Numbered from the stretch's first letter, positions 8,831-18,043 are shown. The stretch is DNA of 64,000 nucleotides from Cerina sp048266425 (GCA_048266425.1 JBLWZN010000009.1:1-64000), one strand, 5' to 3'. Notes: generated from the letters alone by a model not told the origin. A program made the numbers and translations.

Positions 8831-9388
8831 ATGATAAAGATGGGTTCAAAAAAAGGAAAAATACAGGAAGCAATAGACGAAAAATTGTTGGGCGAAAGAA
8901 AGGTGTTTTTATGGGGCATGGTTGATGACGATTCCGCAAAGCATGTAATTGAAAGGTTGCTTTATTTGGATATGCAAAACGATAAGGAAATACAATTTGT
9001 CATAAATAGCCCGGGAGGGTATGTTACTGCTGGCTTTGCGATCTATGACACCATTAAATCCCTTAAAAGTCCCGTTTCCACGGTATGTTCGGGGCTAGCC
9101 GCCTCCATGGGGTCCATTTTGCTGTCAGTGGGAAAAAAGGGAAGACGCTTTATACAGCCCCATGCACAGGTTATGATCCATCAGCCAAGTGGTGGCGCTA
9201 GGGGGCAAGCTTCCAATATCGAGATCCAGGCCAGGGAAATCATCAAGACCAGGGAGCTGAGCGCCAAGATCTTGGCCGAGAATTGCGGACAGGATTTTGA
9301 AAAAGTAATGAAGGATTTTGATAGGGATTATTGGATGAATGCCAAAGAATCGATGGATTATGGTATAGTGGATGGAATATTGGAGTAA
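8831..9388 (+). CDS. ClpP-family serine protease subunit
   Basis: A 185-residue ClpP-type peptidase. The catalytic set is visible: Ser in GLAASMGS, His in MIHQPSGG and Asp in DFDRDYWM; the NSPGG oxyanion motif precedes them. It would assemble into a tetradecameric proteolytic chamber and normally work with ClpX or ClpA/C. No Clp ATPase is adjacent; the next gene starts 4 bp downstream and is a flavin monooxygenase. The main clpP of Bacteroidota usually sits with clpX, so this is probably a second paralogue. The start could be the ATG at 8831 or at 8840. Confidence 0.9.
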   Translation: MIKMGSKKGKIQEAIDEKLLGERKVFLWGMVDDDSAKHVIERLLYLDMQNDKEIQFVINSPGGYVTAGFAIYDTIKSLKSPVSTVCSGLAASMGSILLSVGKKGRRFIQPHAQVMIHQPSGGARGQASNIEIQAREIIKTRELSAKILAENCGQDFEKVMKDFDRDYWMNAKESMDYGIVDGILE

Positions 9389-9392
9389 GTAG

Positions 9393-10733
9393 ATGATACA
9401 AACTCCCAAGAACATAGCGATCGTAGGTTCGGGACTGGTAGGATCGTTATTGGCGATTTATCTCCGAAAATCGGGGCATAAGGTTACTGTTTTTGACCGT
9501 AGGCCGGATATTAGGACCATTACTTTTTCTGGGCGCTCCATCAACCTTGCGATGAGCAATAGAGGCTGGAAGGCACTGCAAAAAGTTGGGATAGAGGATG
9601 AAATACGGAAAATTGCGATCCCTTTGTACCAGCGCGCCATGCATGTGATCGGCAAACCCTTATATTTTCAAAAATACGGCAAGGAAGGTGAGGCTATCTG
9701 GTCCACCTCCCGAGGTGTCCTTAATAGAAAGATGATCGATTTGGCCGAGGCCGCCGGAGTGGACTTCCGGTTTAATGAAAAGGTATGGGACGTCAATTTA
9801 CCGGATGCCAAACTCTACACCGGGGAGACGGAAAAGGGAGCTTGGAACGAGTATGATTTCGATTTGATCTTTGGTTGCGATGGTGCTTTTTCCAGAGTTC
9901 GGCATAAGATGCAGCGACATAGCCGTTTTAACTATTCCCAAAAATTTATCGACGTAGGCTATAAGGAACTTACGATTCTTCCAAACGAAGATGGTTCCCA
10001 TAAAATGGACAACCATTCCTTTCATATATGGCCAAGGGAAAAGTTTATGCTAATTGCCATGCCCAATTTGGATGGCAGTTTTACATGTACCCTTTTTCTG
10101 CCTTTTGAAGGAGAGGTTTCGTTTGAAAGGATTACCACCAAAGAGAAGGCCAAAACTTTTTTTAGCACCTATTTTCCAAATGTTTTGCCCGATCTTGAGA
10201 ATGTGATCGAAGATTTCTTTAAAAATCCTACCAGTGCCATGGTAACTACAAAATGTTTTCCATGGACGTATTGGGACAAAGTTGCACTTGTTGGCGATTC
10301 TGCCCACGCTATTGTTCCTTTCTTTGGACAAGGCATGAATGCTGGTTTTGAGGATATCCATGTTTTGTCCGAATTGATGGAAGAGCACGGAGATGCATGG
10401 GAAACTATTTTTACCAAGTATCAAGAAATGAGAAAGCCCAATGCCGATGCGATCGCGGAACTGAGTTATCGGAATTTTATGGAAATGAGCAGTAAGACCG
10501 CTGATCCAAAATTCCTATTACAGAAAAAAATTGAAAAGCGTTTTGCCGAAAAGTATCCCGATAAATGGATCCCGGTGTATTCGCGGGTAACATTTTCGGA
10601 TAGACCGTATACCGAGGCACTTGCCATTGGGGATGCCCAAGAGAAAATCATGCAAGAAGTTATGGAAATGCCCTGTATTGAGGAAAAATGGGACAGTGTG
10701 GAAGTAGAGGAGAGGATACTGGGATTACTGTAA
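9393..10733 (+). CDS. kmo: Kynurenine 3-monooxygenase
   Basis: A 446-residue FAD-dependent monooxygenase that hydroxylates L-kynurenine to 3-hydroxykynurenine with NADPH and O2, a step of tryptophan degradation and de novo NAD synthesis. FAD-binding motifs are clear: VGSGLVGSLLAIYL with VFDRR near the N-terminus, and the GDSAHAIVPFFGQGMNAGFED segment around residue 300. The family-specific FSGRSINLAMSNRG also matches. Length is normal. The gene begins 4 bp after clpP and is probably cotranscribed with it. No other kynurenine-pathway gene is in the window. Confidence 0.93.
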   Translation: MIQTPKNIAIVGSGLVGSLLAIYLRKSGHKVTVFDRRPDIRTITFSGRSINLAMSNRGWKALQKVGIEDEIRKIAIPLYQRAMHVIGKPLYFQKYGKEGEAIWSTSRGVLNRKMIDLAEAAGVDFRFNEKVWDVNLPDAKLYTGETEKGAWNEYDFDLIFGCDGAFSRVRHKMQRHSRFNYSQKFIDVGYKELTILPNEDGSHKMDNHSFHIWPREKFMLIAMPNLDGSFTCTLFLPFEGEVSFERITTKEKAKTFFSTYFPNVLPDLENVIEDFFKNPTSAMVTTKCFPWTYWDKVALVGDSAHAIVPFFGQGMNAGFEDIHVLSELMEEHGDAWETIFTKYQEMRKPNADAIAELSYRNFMEMSSKTADPKFLLQKKIEKRFAEKYPDKWIPVYSRVTFSDRPYTEALAIGDAQEKIMQEVMEMPCIEEKWDSVEVEERILGLL

Positions 10734-10739
10734 AAAAAA

Positions 10740-10761
10740 GCCATACAATTCAATGTATGGC
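10740..10761 (-). terminator. Rho-independent terminator of the Nif3-CdsZ-like operon
   Basis: A perfect 8-bp stem GCCATACA/TGTATGGC with a 6-nt loop. On the minus strand it is followed by eight T residues, so it ends transcripts arriving from the gene at 10791. On the plus strand no T-tract follows. Confidence 0.85.
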
Positions 10762-10790
10762 CTTGTGTATTTCCAATTCAATGATTTGCT

Positions 10791-11570
10791 TTAAATACCA
10801 CTGAACAATTGGTGCATTTTTTCTTGTTCTTCTTCTGCCAAAACGGGATCTACCAAGATTCTTCCACTATGCTCGTCCGTGATTATTTTCTTTCTGGTGG
10901 CAATTTCTACCTGTACCTGTGGTGGAATGGTAAAAAATGACCCTCCGGAAGCACCTCTTTCAATGGGGACAACCGCCAATCCGTTCTTTACATTGTTACG
11001 GATGCGTTTGTACGCTTTTACCAATCGCTCATCAATCTGCTCTTCGAATTCTGCGGATTTTTTCAAAAGGGCTTTTTCTTCCTTTTCGGTCTCGGCCAAG
11101 ATTGCATCCAATTCGCTTTTTTTGTGCTTTAGATGGGTCTCACGTTCAGCCAGACGCTCCTTGGTATCTGCGATGACTTCTTTTTTGTGCTCTATCTGAG
11201 CCTTGAATTCCTTAATATTCTTTTCTGCCAATTGGATTTCCAATTCTTGGAACTCCACCTCTTTGGTCAGCGAATTGAATTCCCTGCTATTTCTTACGTT
11301 TTTTTGTTGTTCTGCATATTTTTTAATGGCTACCTTGGAATCCTCGATTAGGTTTTTCTTAGCGCCAATTTCAAAATTGACGGTTTCCAGATCGGTCTTT
11401 AGTTTGTCCAACCTAGTCTTAAGGCCAAGAACATCGTCTTCCAGATCTTCCACTTCCAGGGGCAGTTCCCCGCGAACGCTCCTTATCTCATCAACCCTAG
11501 AATCAATCAATTGCAAATCGTATAATGCCCTTAATTTATCTTCTACCGTGATTTCTGTTTTTGTTGCCAT
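10791..11570 (-). CDS. CdsZ/C4 zinc-ribbon family coiled-coil protein lacking its cysteines
   Basis: A 259-residue protein. Residues ~30-190 form a long charged coiled coil. The C-terminal ~50 residues align by pattern with the zinc-ribbon end of the CdsZ (zf-RING_7/COG1579) family: ERGASGGSFFTIPPQ, then KKIITDEHSGRILV. The positions that are cysteines in typical members (CGGC and CxxCGRIL) are Ala/Ser/Phe and Asp/Ser here; the whole protein has no cysteine. The fold may be kept without metal. It lies 2 bp downstream of a Nif3-like gene, a pairing common in Bacteroidota and other phyla, and is followed by a strong terminator. Molecular role uncertain. Confidence 0.85.
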   Translation of the reverse strand: MATKTEITVEDKLRALYDLQLIDSRVDEIRSVRGELPLEVEDLEDDVLGLKTRLDKLKTDLETVNFEIGAKKNLIEDSKVAIKKYAEQQKNVRNSREFNSLTKEVEFQELEIQLAEKNIKEFKAQIEHKKEVIADTKERLAERETHLKHKKSELDAILAETEKEEKALLKKSAEFEEQIDERLVKAYKRIRNNVKNGLAVVPIERGASGGSFFTIPPQVQVEIATRKKIITDEHSGRILVDPVLAEEEQEKMHQLFSGI

Positions 11571-11572
11571 AT

Positions 11573-12667
11573 TTAAAAATACTTGATGGGATTTGTTTTA
11601 CTCTCCGATAACGAGAGTGCAAAATTAGGAAATTTTTCGGTAAGATGGTCAACTAATAGATTTTTTGTAAACTGCTCACTTTCATAGTGCCCTATATCGG
11701 CGATAATGAGTTGGTTTTCTGCTTCGTAAAACTGGTGATATTTAATGTCCGATGTGATGAAAATGTCGGCACCTGCGGCCCTTGCAGCCTTGATTGCAAA
11801 TGCACCGCTACCTCCCAAAACGGCAACGGAACGTATTTTATTCCCCAACAATCTTGAATGCCTGATGCACGAAACGTTCATTTTTTCTTTTACATATTGC
11901 AAGAAATCGGTTTCATCCATGGGTTGTTTCAGTTCTCCTATCATGCCCATCCCTATGTGTTGGTTCGTATTCTCCAAGGTTTGGACCTCATAAGCCACTT
12001 CTTCATAGGGATGATTTTTGAACAGGGCCTTTAGAATTTTCCCTTCAATGGCTTTTGGAAAGGTAACGTTGATCTGGCTCTCTTCCTCATAATGGGTCTG
12101 ACCGATTTTTCCTTTCGTGGGATTTGCATTTTCACCGGCCTTAAAACTGCCCGTTCCCACAACCGAAAAGCTGCAATTACTATAGTTTCCAATATTTCCT
12201 GCACCTTCCGAGAAAAGGGCTTCCTTCAATTTCCCGGATTCCCCTTTGGGCACGTAGGTCGTCAGTTTTTTGATGGTGCCTTTTTGTGGGATTAGGATTT
12301 TTGTGTTTTGTATGCCCAGAACCTCACAAATTTTGGCATTTACCCCGTCCATAGCATTGTCCAGCGCAGTGTGTATACTGTAAATGGCAATGTTGTTTTG
12401 TATGGCCTTGATTACGCTCCGTTCCACGTAGGTGGAACCGGTAAGTTTTTTGAGGCCACCAAATATTATTGGGTGAAAACTTATAATGAGATTGCAGTTT
12501 TTTGAGATGGCCTCGTCCACTACATTTTCAAGGGTGTCCAGGGTTACCAGTGCACCGGTGACCTCCATGTTCATATCGCCAACCAGGAGGCCCACATTGT
12601 CAAAATCTTCGGCATAGGCCAAAGGAGCCCATTCTTCTAAAGCGTCTGTAATCTTCTTTACGATCAT
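11573..12667 (-). CDS. Nif3-like dinuclear metal centre hexameric protein
   Basis: A 364-residue Nif3/YbgI-family protein of the long form, which carries a central PII-like insertion (about residues 130-240) between two halves of the metal-binding domain. The N-terminal IISFHPIIFGGLKKLTG and the late HYESEQF motif supply metal ligands, and VLGGSGAFAIKAARAAGADIFITSDIKYH is the usual C-terminal half in two pieces. The family is often called a putative GTP cyclohydrolase 1 type 2, but its enzymatic activity is unproven. It is upstream in the same operon as the cysteine-less CdsZ-like gene. A TATCTTTG box lies 22 bp upstream. Confidence 0.9.
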   Translation of the reverse strand: MIVKKITDALEEWAPLAYAEDFDNVGLLVGDMNMEVTGALVTLDTLENVVDEAISKNCNLIISFHPIIFGGLKKLTGSTYVERSVIKAIQNNIAIYSIHTALDNAMDGVNAKICEVLGIQNTKILIPQKGTIKKLTTYVPKGESGKLKEALFSEGAGNIGNYSNCSFSVVGTGSFKAGENANPTKGKIGQTHYEEESQINVTFPKAIEGKILKALFKNHPYEEVAYEVQTLENTNQHIGMGMIGELKQPMDETDFLQYVKEKMNVSCIRHSRLLGNKIRSVAVLGGSGAFAIKAARAAGADIFITSDIKYHQFYEAENQLIIADIGHYESEQFTKNLLVDHLTEKFPNFALSLSESKTNPIKYF

Positions 12668-12689
12668 TTTTTATGGGTTATGAGGTCTT

Positions 12690-12697
12690 CAAAGATA
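12690..12697 (-). promoter_or_regulatory. Candidate -7 box of the Nif3 operon (TATCTTTG)
   Basis: Exact TAnnTTTG on the minus strand, 22 bp from the Nif3 start codon. It lies inside the 52-bp divergent spacer shared with lpxK. No -33 TTG at normal spacing. Confidence 0.45.
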
Positions 12698-12719
12698 AAA
12701 TATTATATTTTCGTTCCCG

Positions 12720-13727
12720 ATGGAGCTGATAAGAAAATTGGGATTCCCCATTGCCTTGGTTTATGGAGTTGTTGTGCGATTGCGCAATTACCTATATGAC
12801 ATTGGTTTTTTTTCGTCAAATACTTTTAAGACCCCCACAATATGTGTTGGGAATTTAAGCGTAGGAGGAACAGGAAAGACGCCCATGGTGGAATTTTTAA
12901 TATCCAATTTAAAGGAAACAAATAAAATTGCGGTTTTAAGCCGTGGCTATGGCCGAAAGTCCAAAGGCTGGGTTTTGGCAAATAAGGATTCTTCGGTAGA
13001 GGAGTTGGGCGATGAACCTTTCCAGATTTTCACCAAATTTCCCCGAATCACCGTTGCCGTCGATGCAGATCGAAGTGAAGGAATCCGTATTCTTGAAGAT
13101 ACCGTTCGCCCCGATCTTATCCTTCTCGATGACGCTTTTCAGCACCGCAAAGTAACTCCCGGTTTTTCAATACTTCTTACGGCTTATGGTCATTTGTACC
13201 CGGATGATAAATATTTGCCAACCGGAAATTTACGAGATAGCAAAAAGGAAGCGAACAGGGCAGACGTAATCGTGGTTACCAAATGTCCTGCAGATTTAAA
13301 ATTGCTAGAGCAAACTGAGATCAAGGATAGGTTAAATCCCAATAAAAATCAGCAGGTGCTATTTAGCACGTTGGCGTACGACCAAATGATTAAAGGCAAA
13401 GAGGGGCAATTTCCACTAACGGACCTTAAGGATAGAAAGGTAGTTTTGGTAACGGGAATTGCCAATCCCAGGCCTTTGTTGGATTTTTTGACGGAATCTG
13501 GTATAGCGGTAGAACACCTTCAATATGGGGACCATCATTTTTTTACCGATAAGGAAGTTGATCTTTTTAATAGTAAGGAGCTGGTATTGACCACAGAAAA
13601 GGATTATTCAAGACTGCAGGGAAAGGTAGGGAACCTTTATTTTCTTGGGATTAAACATGAATTCCTTGCGAATGGAAAAACGGTTTTGTTAAAAAACCTT
13701 TCCGCGGTTACGAAACATGGTCGTTAA
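12720..13727 (+). CDS. lpxK: Tetraacyldisaccharide 4'-kinase
   Basis: A 335-residue inner-membrane-associated kinase that phosphorylates the lipid A precursor at the 4' position (Raetz pathway). The atypical Walker A VGNLSVGGTGKTPMVE lies at residues ~43-57, and the conserved DDAFQHRKV follows around residue 138. An N-terminal hydrophobic helix (residues ~8-30) fits membrane attachment. Its 3' end overlaps the convergent hybrid kinase by 20 bp. With kdsD and lptB further on, the window holds three envelope-lipid genes, but they are not clustered. Confidence 0.95.
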   Translation: MELIRKLGFPIALVYGVVVRLRNYLYDIGFFSSNTFKTPTICVGNLSVGGTGKTPMVEFLISNLKETNKIAVLSRGYGRKSKGWVLANKDSSVEELGDEPFQIFTKFPRITVAVDADRSEGIRILEDTVRPDLILLDDAFQHRKVTPGFSILLTAYGHLYPDDKYLPTGNLRDSKKEANRADVIVVTKCPADLKLLEQTEIKDRLNPNKNQQVLFSTLAYDQMIKGKEGQFPLTDLKDRKVVLVTGIANPRPLLDFLTESGIAVEHLQYGDHHFFTDKEVDLFNSKELVLTTEKDYSRLQGKVGNLYFLGIKHEFLANGKTVLLKNLSAVTKHGR

Positions 13728-15924
13728 CCTTTGTCCCGAAAATATTTATTCCGATTTTTTGATAGAAAATTTCAGGCTTAAATGGTTTGGTAACCACATC
13801 GTTACATCCGGCTGCATAGAAACTTTCCAAACTATCATCCATTGAAATGGCAGTAAGCGCTATAATTGGGATTTCTTTATTGAATTTTCTGATTTCCCTG
13901 GTAGCTTCCTCCCCACTTATCCCGGGCATATGGATATCCATTAGGATAGCATCGTATTTGTTCTTTTTTGTCATTGCTATCGCTTCGGTCCCGTTGTTGG
14001 CAATGTCCGAGGTCATTTCTTTTTTGGCCAACATTTTTTTTGTGATGACCTGGTTGATCCTGTTGTCCTCCACAATTAGAAGATGCAGACCGGCAAGGCT
14101 ATGCTCCTGTTCCGATATCTGGAAAGCGATATCGTCAGTAAGTTCATCCTTGCACTTTAAATTGATCTCAAAGAAAAATGAGCTGCCTTTCCCAGGTTCG
14201 CTTTCCAATTGAATTTCACTGCCCAAAAGAGCCAACAGACTTTTTACGATGGTGAGTCCCAGGCCTGTACCCCCGTATTCCCTGTTGATCTGTATCGATC
14301 CTTGATGAAAGCTTTCAAAGACATTTTCATGTTGATCTTTTGGAATTCCGATCCCCGTGTCCCTTACTTCACAATAAATTGTGGCGTCGTTATCCACTAA
14401 CCGCTTTAATTTGGCAATTATCGTAACTTCACCTTGTTTGGTGAATTTGAGGGCGTTGCCGACCAAATTCATAAAGACCTGGGATAATTTTATGGGATCC
14501 CCAAGTAGATGTAACGGGATTTTTTGATCATAGTCCAATACAATTTTTGTGCTGTCGGACTTAATACTTTGTTTCATTGAATCCTTGACATCGGTCAACA
14601 CCTTTTTTAAGTTGAAATCGATATGGGAGGGTTCCAATTTATTGGCGTCGATTTTGTTTATTTGAAGAATATCGTTTATAAAGTTCAAGAGATAATCCCC
14701 TGAGAATTTTAGGGCCTTTAGATGTTCTTTTTGATTTTCGCTAGGGTTTTCTTCCATTAGAAGGTGGGTGAGCCCTGTAACGGCATACAGCGGGGTCCGG
14801 AGCTCATGGCTTACGGTAGACAGGAAGGTAATCTTGGTTTCCATGGCTTGTACCGCCGCATCCCTGGCTGCCTGCAGTTCATTGTTCTTGGTGAGTAGTA
14901 GGTCGTTGGTCTTTAATTTTATCTGATTGTTCCTGTAAAGCGATATCGCCAAAAGGGAGATGATCATCATAAAGGTGGACATCAGGATTGCGGTAATTTC
15001 CGATCGGTTGGCAGATTCGTTCAGATCTTCGATCTTTTGATCCTGCTTTTTTAATTGATCGCTCATGATATTGAACTGGATATTATCCGCAGTTTTTCCT
15101 TCAACCTTTAACTTTTCAATGGTAAAAATTGAATCTTTAAGATGTAGGAGCCTTTTGTTATATACCAAAGAGGAATCATAAAGTCCCATTTTTTCATAAT
15201 CCGAACTTAAAATTTGGTTGGCCTCCAGCACTTGCTTGTAGAACCCGTTTACTTTTGCAAGTTGCAGGGCTTCGGATGCATTTTTGATGCCTTCCTCCAA
15301 CTTTTCGTTCTTTTGTGCCAGTTTAGCGAGGCCTAGGTACGCCTTGGTCGTTAGATAATCCTTTTCATATATATCGCTGTTGACCACCAAGGAATTAAAA
15401 TTTTTCTCGGCACTGTCGAATTTCTCGATCTTTAGATAAATGTTGGCCTCGGCCATGCTTATTAAATTGAGCAGGTTTCGGTCGTTGTTAAGCTGCTTGG
15501 CCTCATTTAGCATGTAAATGGCCTGAAAATTTTTGCCGCTCCTGAAGAGCAAGAGGGCCTCGATATACTTGTGCACGGCCGTGCCATAAGGATACTCCAC
15601 ATCCTTTAGGAGTACATTGGTCCGATCCCAAAAGAACTGGGTGTTTTCCAATTTGTCCATTTCAAGGTAGAGAAGTGCAAACTGATTGTAACAATCAATA
15701 AGCGTCTTGGCGTTTTCGTTTTTTTCGGCAAGGTCGGCGGCTTTTTTTAAGGCCTCCAAGGCAAGATCCAATTTGTCATGGTTCCGAAAGATGCGGGCGT
15801 CCGTCAAATACGTTTCCACATTAATTTTGGGAGCGGAATCATCTTGGGCATACATTGTCATTTGGCAAAACAAAAATGCCATAAACAAAACAACGGACCT
15901 GATATGTGACAAAAGCCTAATCAA
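13708..15924 (-). CDS. Hybrid sensor histidine kinase/response regulator with TPR sensor region
   Basis: A 738-residue hybrid two-component protein. A signal peptide (to about YAQDD) leads a ~280-residue periplasmic TPR-like helical region, then a coiled coil, one membrane segment (around residues 318-338), a HisKA domain with phospho-His in SHELRTP (~372), an HATPase domain (NALKFT, DTGIGIP, GTGLGL) and a C-terminal receiver (LLIVEDNRIN, phospho-Asp in MDIHMPG, ALTA). The start is a TTG whose last two bases form part of the gap stop codon (TTGA overlap), so it is translationally coupled to gap. No DNA-binding output domain is present, so the phosphoryl acceptor must be encoded elsewhere. Confidence 0.9.
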   Translation of the reverse strand: MIRLLSHIRSVVLFMAFLFCQMTMYAQDDSAPKINVETYLTDARIFRNHDKLDLALEALKKAADLAEKNENAKTLIDCYNQFALLYLEMDKLENTQFFWDRTNVLLKDVEYPYGTAVHKYIEALLLFRSGKNFQAIYMLNEAKQLNNDRNLLNLISMAEANIYLKIEKFDSAEKNFNSLVVNSDIYEKDYLTTKAYLGLAKLAQKNEKLEEGIKNASEALQLAKVNGFYKQVLEANQILSSDYEKMGLYDSSLVYNKRLLHLKDSIFTIEKLKVEGKTADNIQFNIMSDQLKKQDQKIEDLNESANRSEITAILMSTFMMIISLLAISLYRNNQIKLKTNDLLLTKNNELQAARDAAVQAMETKITFLSTVSHELRTPLYAVTGLTHLLMEENPSENQKEHLKALKFSGDYLLNFINDILQINKIDANKLEPSHIDFNLKKVLTDVKDSMKQSIKSDSTKIVLDYDQKIPLHLLGDPIKLSQVFMNLVGNALKFTKQGEVTIIAKLKRLVDNDATIYCEVRDTGIGIPKDQHENVFESFHQGSIQINREYGGTGLGLTIVKSLLALLGSEIQLESEPGKGSSFFFEINLKCKDELTDDIAFQISEQEHSLAGLHLLIVEDNRINQVITKKMLAKKEMTSDIANNGTEAIAMTKKNKYDAILMDIHMPGISGEEATREIRKFNKEIPIIALTAISMDDSLESFYAAGCNDVVTKPFKPEIFYQKIGINIFGTKVNDHVS

Positions 15925-16931
15925 AGATAGTTTTTCTTGATGAGTAGGTTAATAAGATCAATAAGCCGGCTACTATATCCGGTCTCATTGTCGTACCAAC
16001 CAATTATTTTGACCATCCTGCCAATCACAGAGGTCATCTGAGAATCAAACGTACAGGAATAAGAACTATTGTTTATATCCACTGAAACAATCGGATCTTC
16101 GGTATAGAATAGGATGTTTTTCAGTTCATTATTTGATATTCTCTCAAAAGTATCATTAATTTCCTGAATGGACGTCTCTTTTTTAACATTGAAGGTAATA
16201 TCTGTCAAAGATCCGTTGGGGACGGGAACCCGGATACCGCAACCGCCGATTGCGTTGGCCAGGTTGGGGAAAATACGCGTCAACGCCTTTGCCGCCCCTG
16301 TTGTGGTAGGAATGATGGATTGGCCCGCTGCTCTTGCCCTTCTAAGGTCACGGTGTGGTTGATCGTGCAGGCTCTGGTCGGTCGTATAGGAATGTATGGT
16401 GGTAATATATGCTTGCTCTACCTTGCAGAGATCATCGATTACCTTTATCATCGGCGCGGCATTATTGGTCGTACAGGAAGCGTTGGAAATAATGTTGTCC
16501 TCGGAACAAATCAAAGATTCGTTGACGCCCAGAACGATCATTTTTATGTCCTCATCCGCCGGAGGCACTGAAAGAATCACCTTTTTTGCCCCATTATGGA
16601 GATGGTAGTCTAAAATATCCTTCGTCTTAAACTTTCCGGTAGCTTCCAAGACTATATCTACCTTGTAATTATGCCATGGGATTTCCTTGGGGGATTTATG
16701 GTTTAACATCGCAATTTCATTCCCGTCTACAGAAATGCAGTTATCCCCTGCAATTATTTTCGATTGGGATATGCCATGGATGCTGTCGTATTTCAAAAGG
16801 TGGGCCAAGGTCGTTGCATCTGCAAGGTCATTGATCGCCACCACCTTTAAGTGGGGGTGGGCAGCCAATAATCTAAAAAAAGTTCGGCCTATTCTACCAA
16901 AACCGTTGATACCGATGTTGATCTGTTTCAT
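15921..16931 (-). CDS. gap: Glyceraldehyde-3-phosphate dehydrogenase, type I
   Basis: A 336-residue GAPDH that oxidises glyceraldehyde 3-phosphate to 1,3-bisphosphoglycerate with NAD. The NAD fold opens INGFGRIGRTFFRLL with Asp in VAINDLAD, typical of NAD preference. The catalytic cysteine is in SNASCTTN; the general-base His is in TTIHSYTTDQ. The residue four after the catalytic Cys, usually also Cys (SCTTNC), is Asn here, and CLAP reads NAAP. The C-terminus WYDNETGYSSRL is canonical. The gene overlaps the hybrid kinase start by four bases. Flavobacteria often carry more than one gap gene, so this may be the secondary one. Confidence 0.93.
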   Translation of the reverse strand: MKQINIGINGFGRIGRTFFRLLAAHPHLKVVAINDLADATTLAHLLKYDSIHGISQSKIIAGDNCISVDGNEIAMLNHKSPKEIPWHNYKVDIVLEATGKFKTKDILDYHLHNGAKKVILSVPPADEDIKMIVLGVNESLICSEDNIISNASCTTNNAAPMIKVIDDLCKVEQAYITTIHSYTTDQSLHDQPHRDLRRARAAGQSIIPTTTGAAKALTRIFPNLANAIGGCGIRVPVPNGSLTDITFNVKKETSIQEINDTFERISNNELKNILFYTEDPIVSVDINNSSYSCTFDSQMTSVIGRMVKIIGWYDNETGYSSRLIDLINLLIKKNYL

Positions 16932-17154
16932 AAAATAAGTATGCTAATGTTTATTCTTTTCTTGGAAGAAATTTGGGCCAGAATTATTCTGACAAATGAC
17001 AAAAAGTCGGAGGATTGAGGTCGGGTCCAATATGAAAATATATTTTTATCGGTATCTTCTGAATACTTTGCAATTTTTAGATTGCCATTTAATTGCAACC
17101 AGTCGTAAGTCTGGCAGCGCAGCGGTCTTTCGTATTCAATCGAAAAGTAATGAT

Positions 17155-18024
17155 CTACAATATATGTTTGTGCGCCTTGTAGGATGACCTTACCAATGCT
17201 CCGCTCTCTACATGCCTAAATCCCAATTCTAGCCCTATAGTTTCGTATTTTTTAAATTGATCGGGAGTAACGAACTCCTTAACGGGCAAGTGTTTTTTGG
17301 AGGGTTGCAGATATTGGCCTATGGTAACGACATCTACCTCGGCGTTTCTTAAGTCTTTCATGGTTTGGATTACCTCTTCCTCCATTTCTCCCAACCCGAG
17401 CATGATTCCCGACTTGGTTCGGTTTACGCCTTTAGATTTTAGATATTGAAGCACTCCCAAACTCCTTTCATATTTCGCTTGGATCCGAACTTCACGGGTA
17501 AGCCTTTTTACGGTTTCCATGTTGTGGGAAACCACCTCTGGGGATACGGCAATAATTCGATCCAAGTGGGTGGGGAGGCCTTGAAAATCCGGAATCAAGG
17601 TTTCTAGGGTCGTTTCAGGGTTCATCCGTCGGATGGCTTTTACGGTTTCGGCCCAGATAATAGATCCCATATCCTTGAGGTCATCCCGGTCTACCGAGGT
17701 GACTACCGCGTGCTTTATGCCCATGATTTTAATGGACCTCGCTACTTTTTCCGGTTCTTCCCAGTCCACATCTTGGGGACGCCCCGTTTTAACTCCGCAG
17801 AATCCACAGGACCTGGTGCAAATATTGCCCAAAATCATAAAAGTTGCCGTGCCTTCCCCCCAACATTCCCCCATATTGGGACAGCTGCCGGAGGTGCAGA
17901 TTGTATGTAGGTTGTATTTGTCTACCAATCCTCTCAGCTGGGTGTATTTTTTGCCTGTGGGGAGTTTGACCCTTAACCATTTGGGTTTACCTTTAGGTGG
18001 GTCCAGTGTTTTGGCGTCTTCCAT
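17155..18024 (-). CDS. lipA: Lipoyl synthase
   Basis: A 289-residue radical SAM enzyme that inserts two sulfur atoms into protein-bound octanoyl chains to make lipoate. Both iron-sulfur sites are intact: the auxiliary cluster CX4CX5C (CTSGSCPNMGEC) and the radical SAM CX3CX2C (CTRSCGFC). The C-terminal RSSY motif that supplies the serine ligand is also present. Two overlapping TAnnTTTG boxes lie 19-35 bp upstream of the start. It is downstream of the ECF sigma gene on the same strand but 229 bp away. Confidence 0.95.
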   Translation of the reverse strand: MEDAKTLDPPKGKPKWLRVKLPTGKKYTQLRGLVDKYNLHTICTSGSCPNMGECWGEGTATFMILGNICTRSCGFCGVKTGRPQDVDWEEPEKVARSIKIMGIKHAVVTSVDRDDLKDMGSIIWAETVKAIRRMNPETTLETLIPDFQGLPTHLDRIIAVSPEVVSHNMETVKRLTREVRIQAKYERSLGVLQYLKSKGVNRTKSGIMLGLGEMEEEVIQTMKDLRNAEVDVVTIGQYLQPSKKHLPVKEFVTPDQFKKYETIGLELGFRHVESGALVRSSYKAHKHIL

Positions 18025-18043
18025 TCGCTATATAAATTTTACA

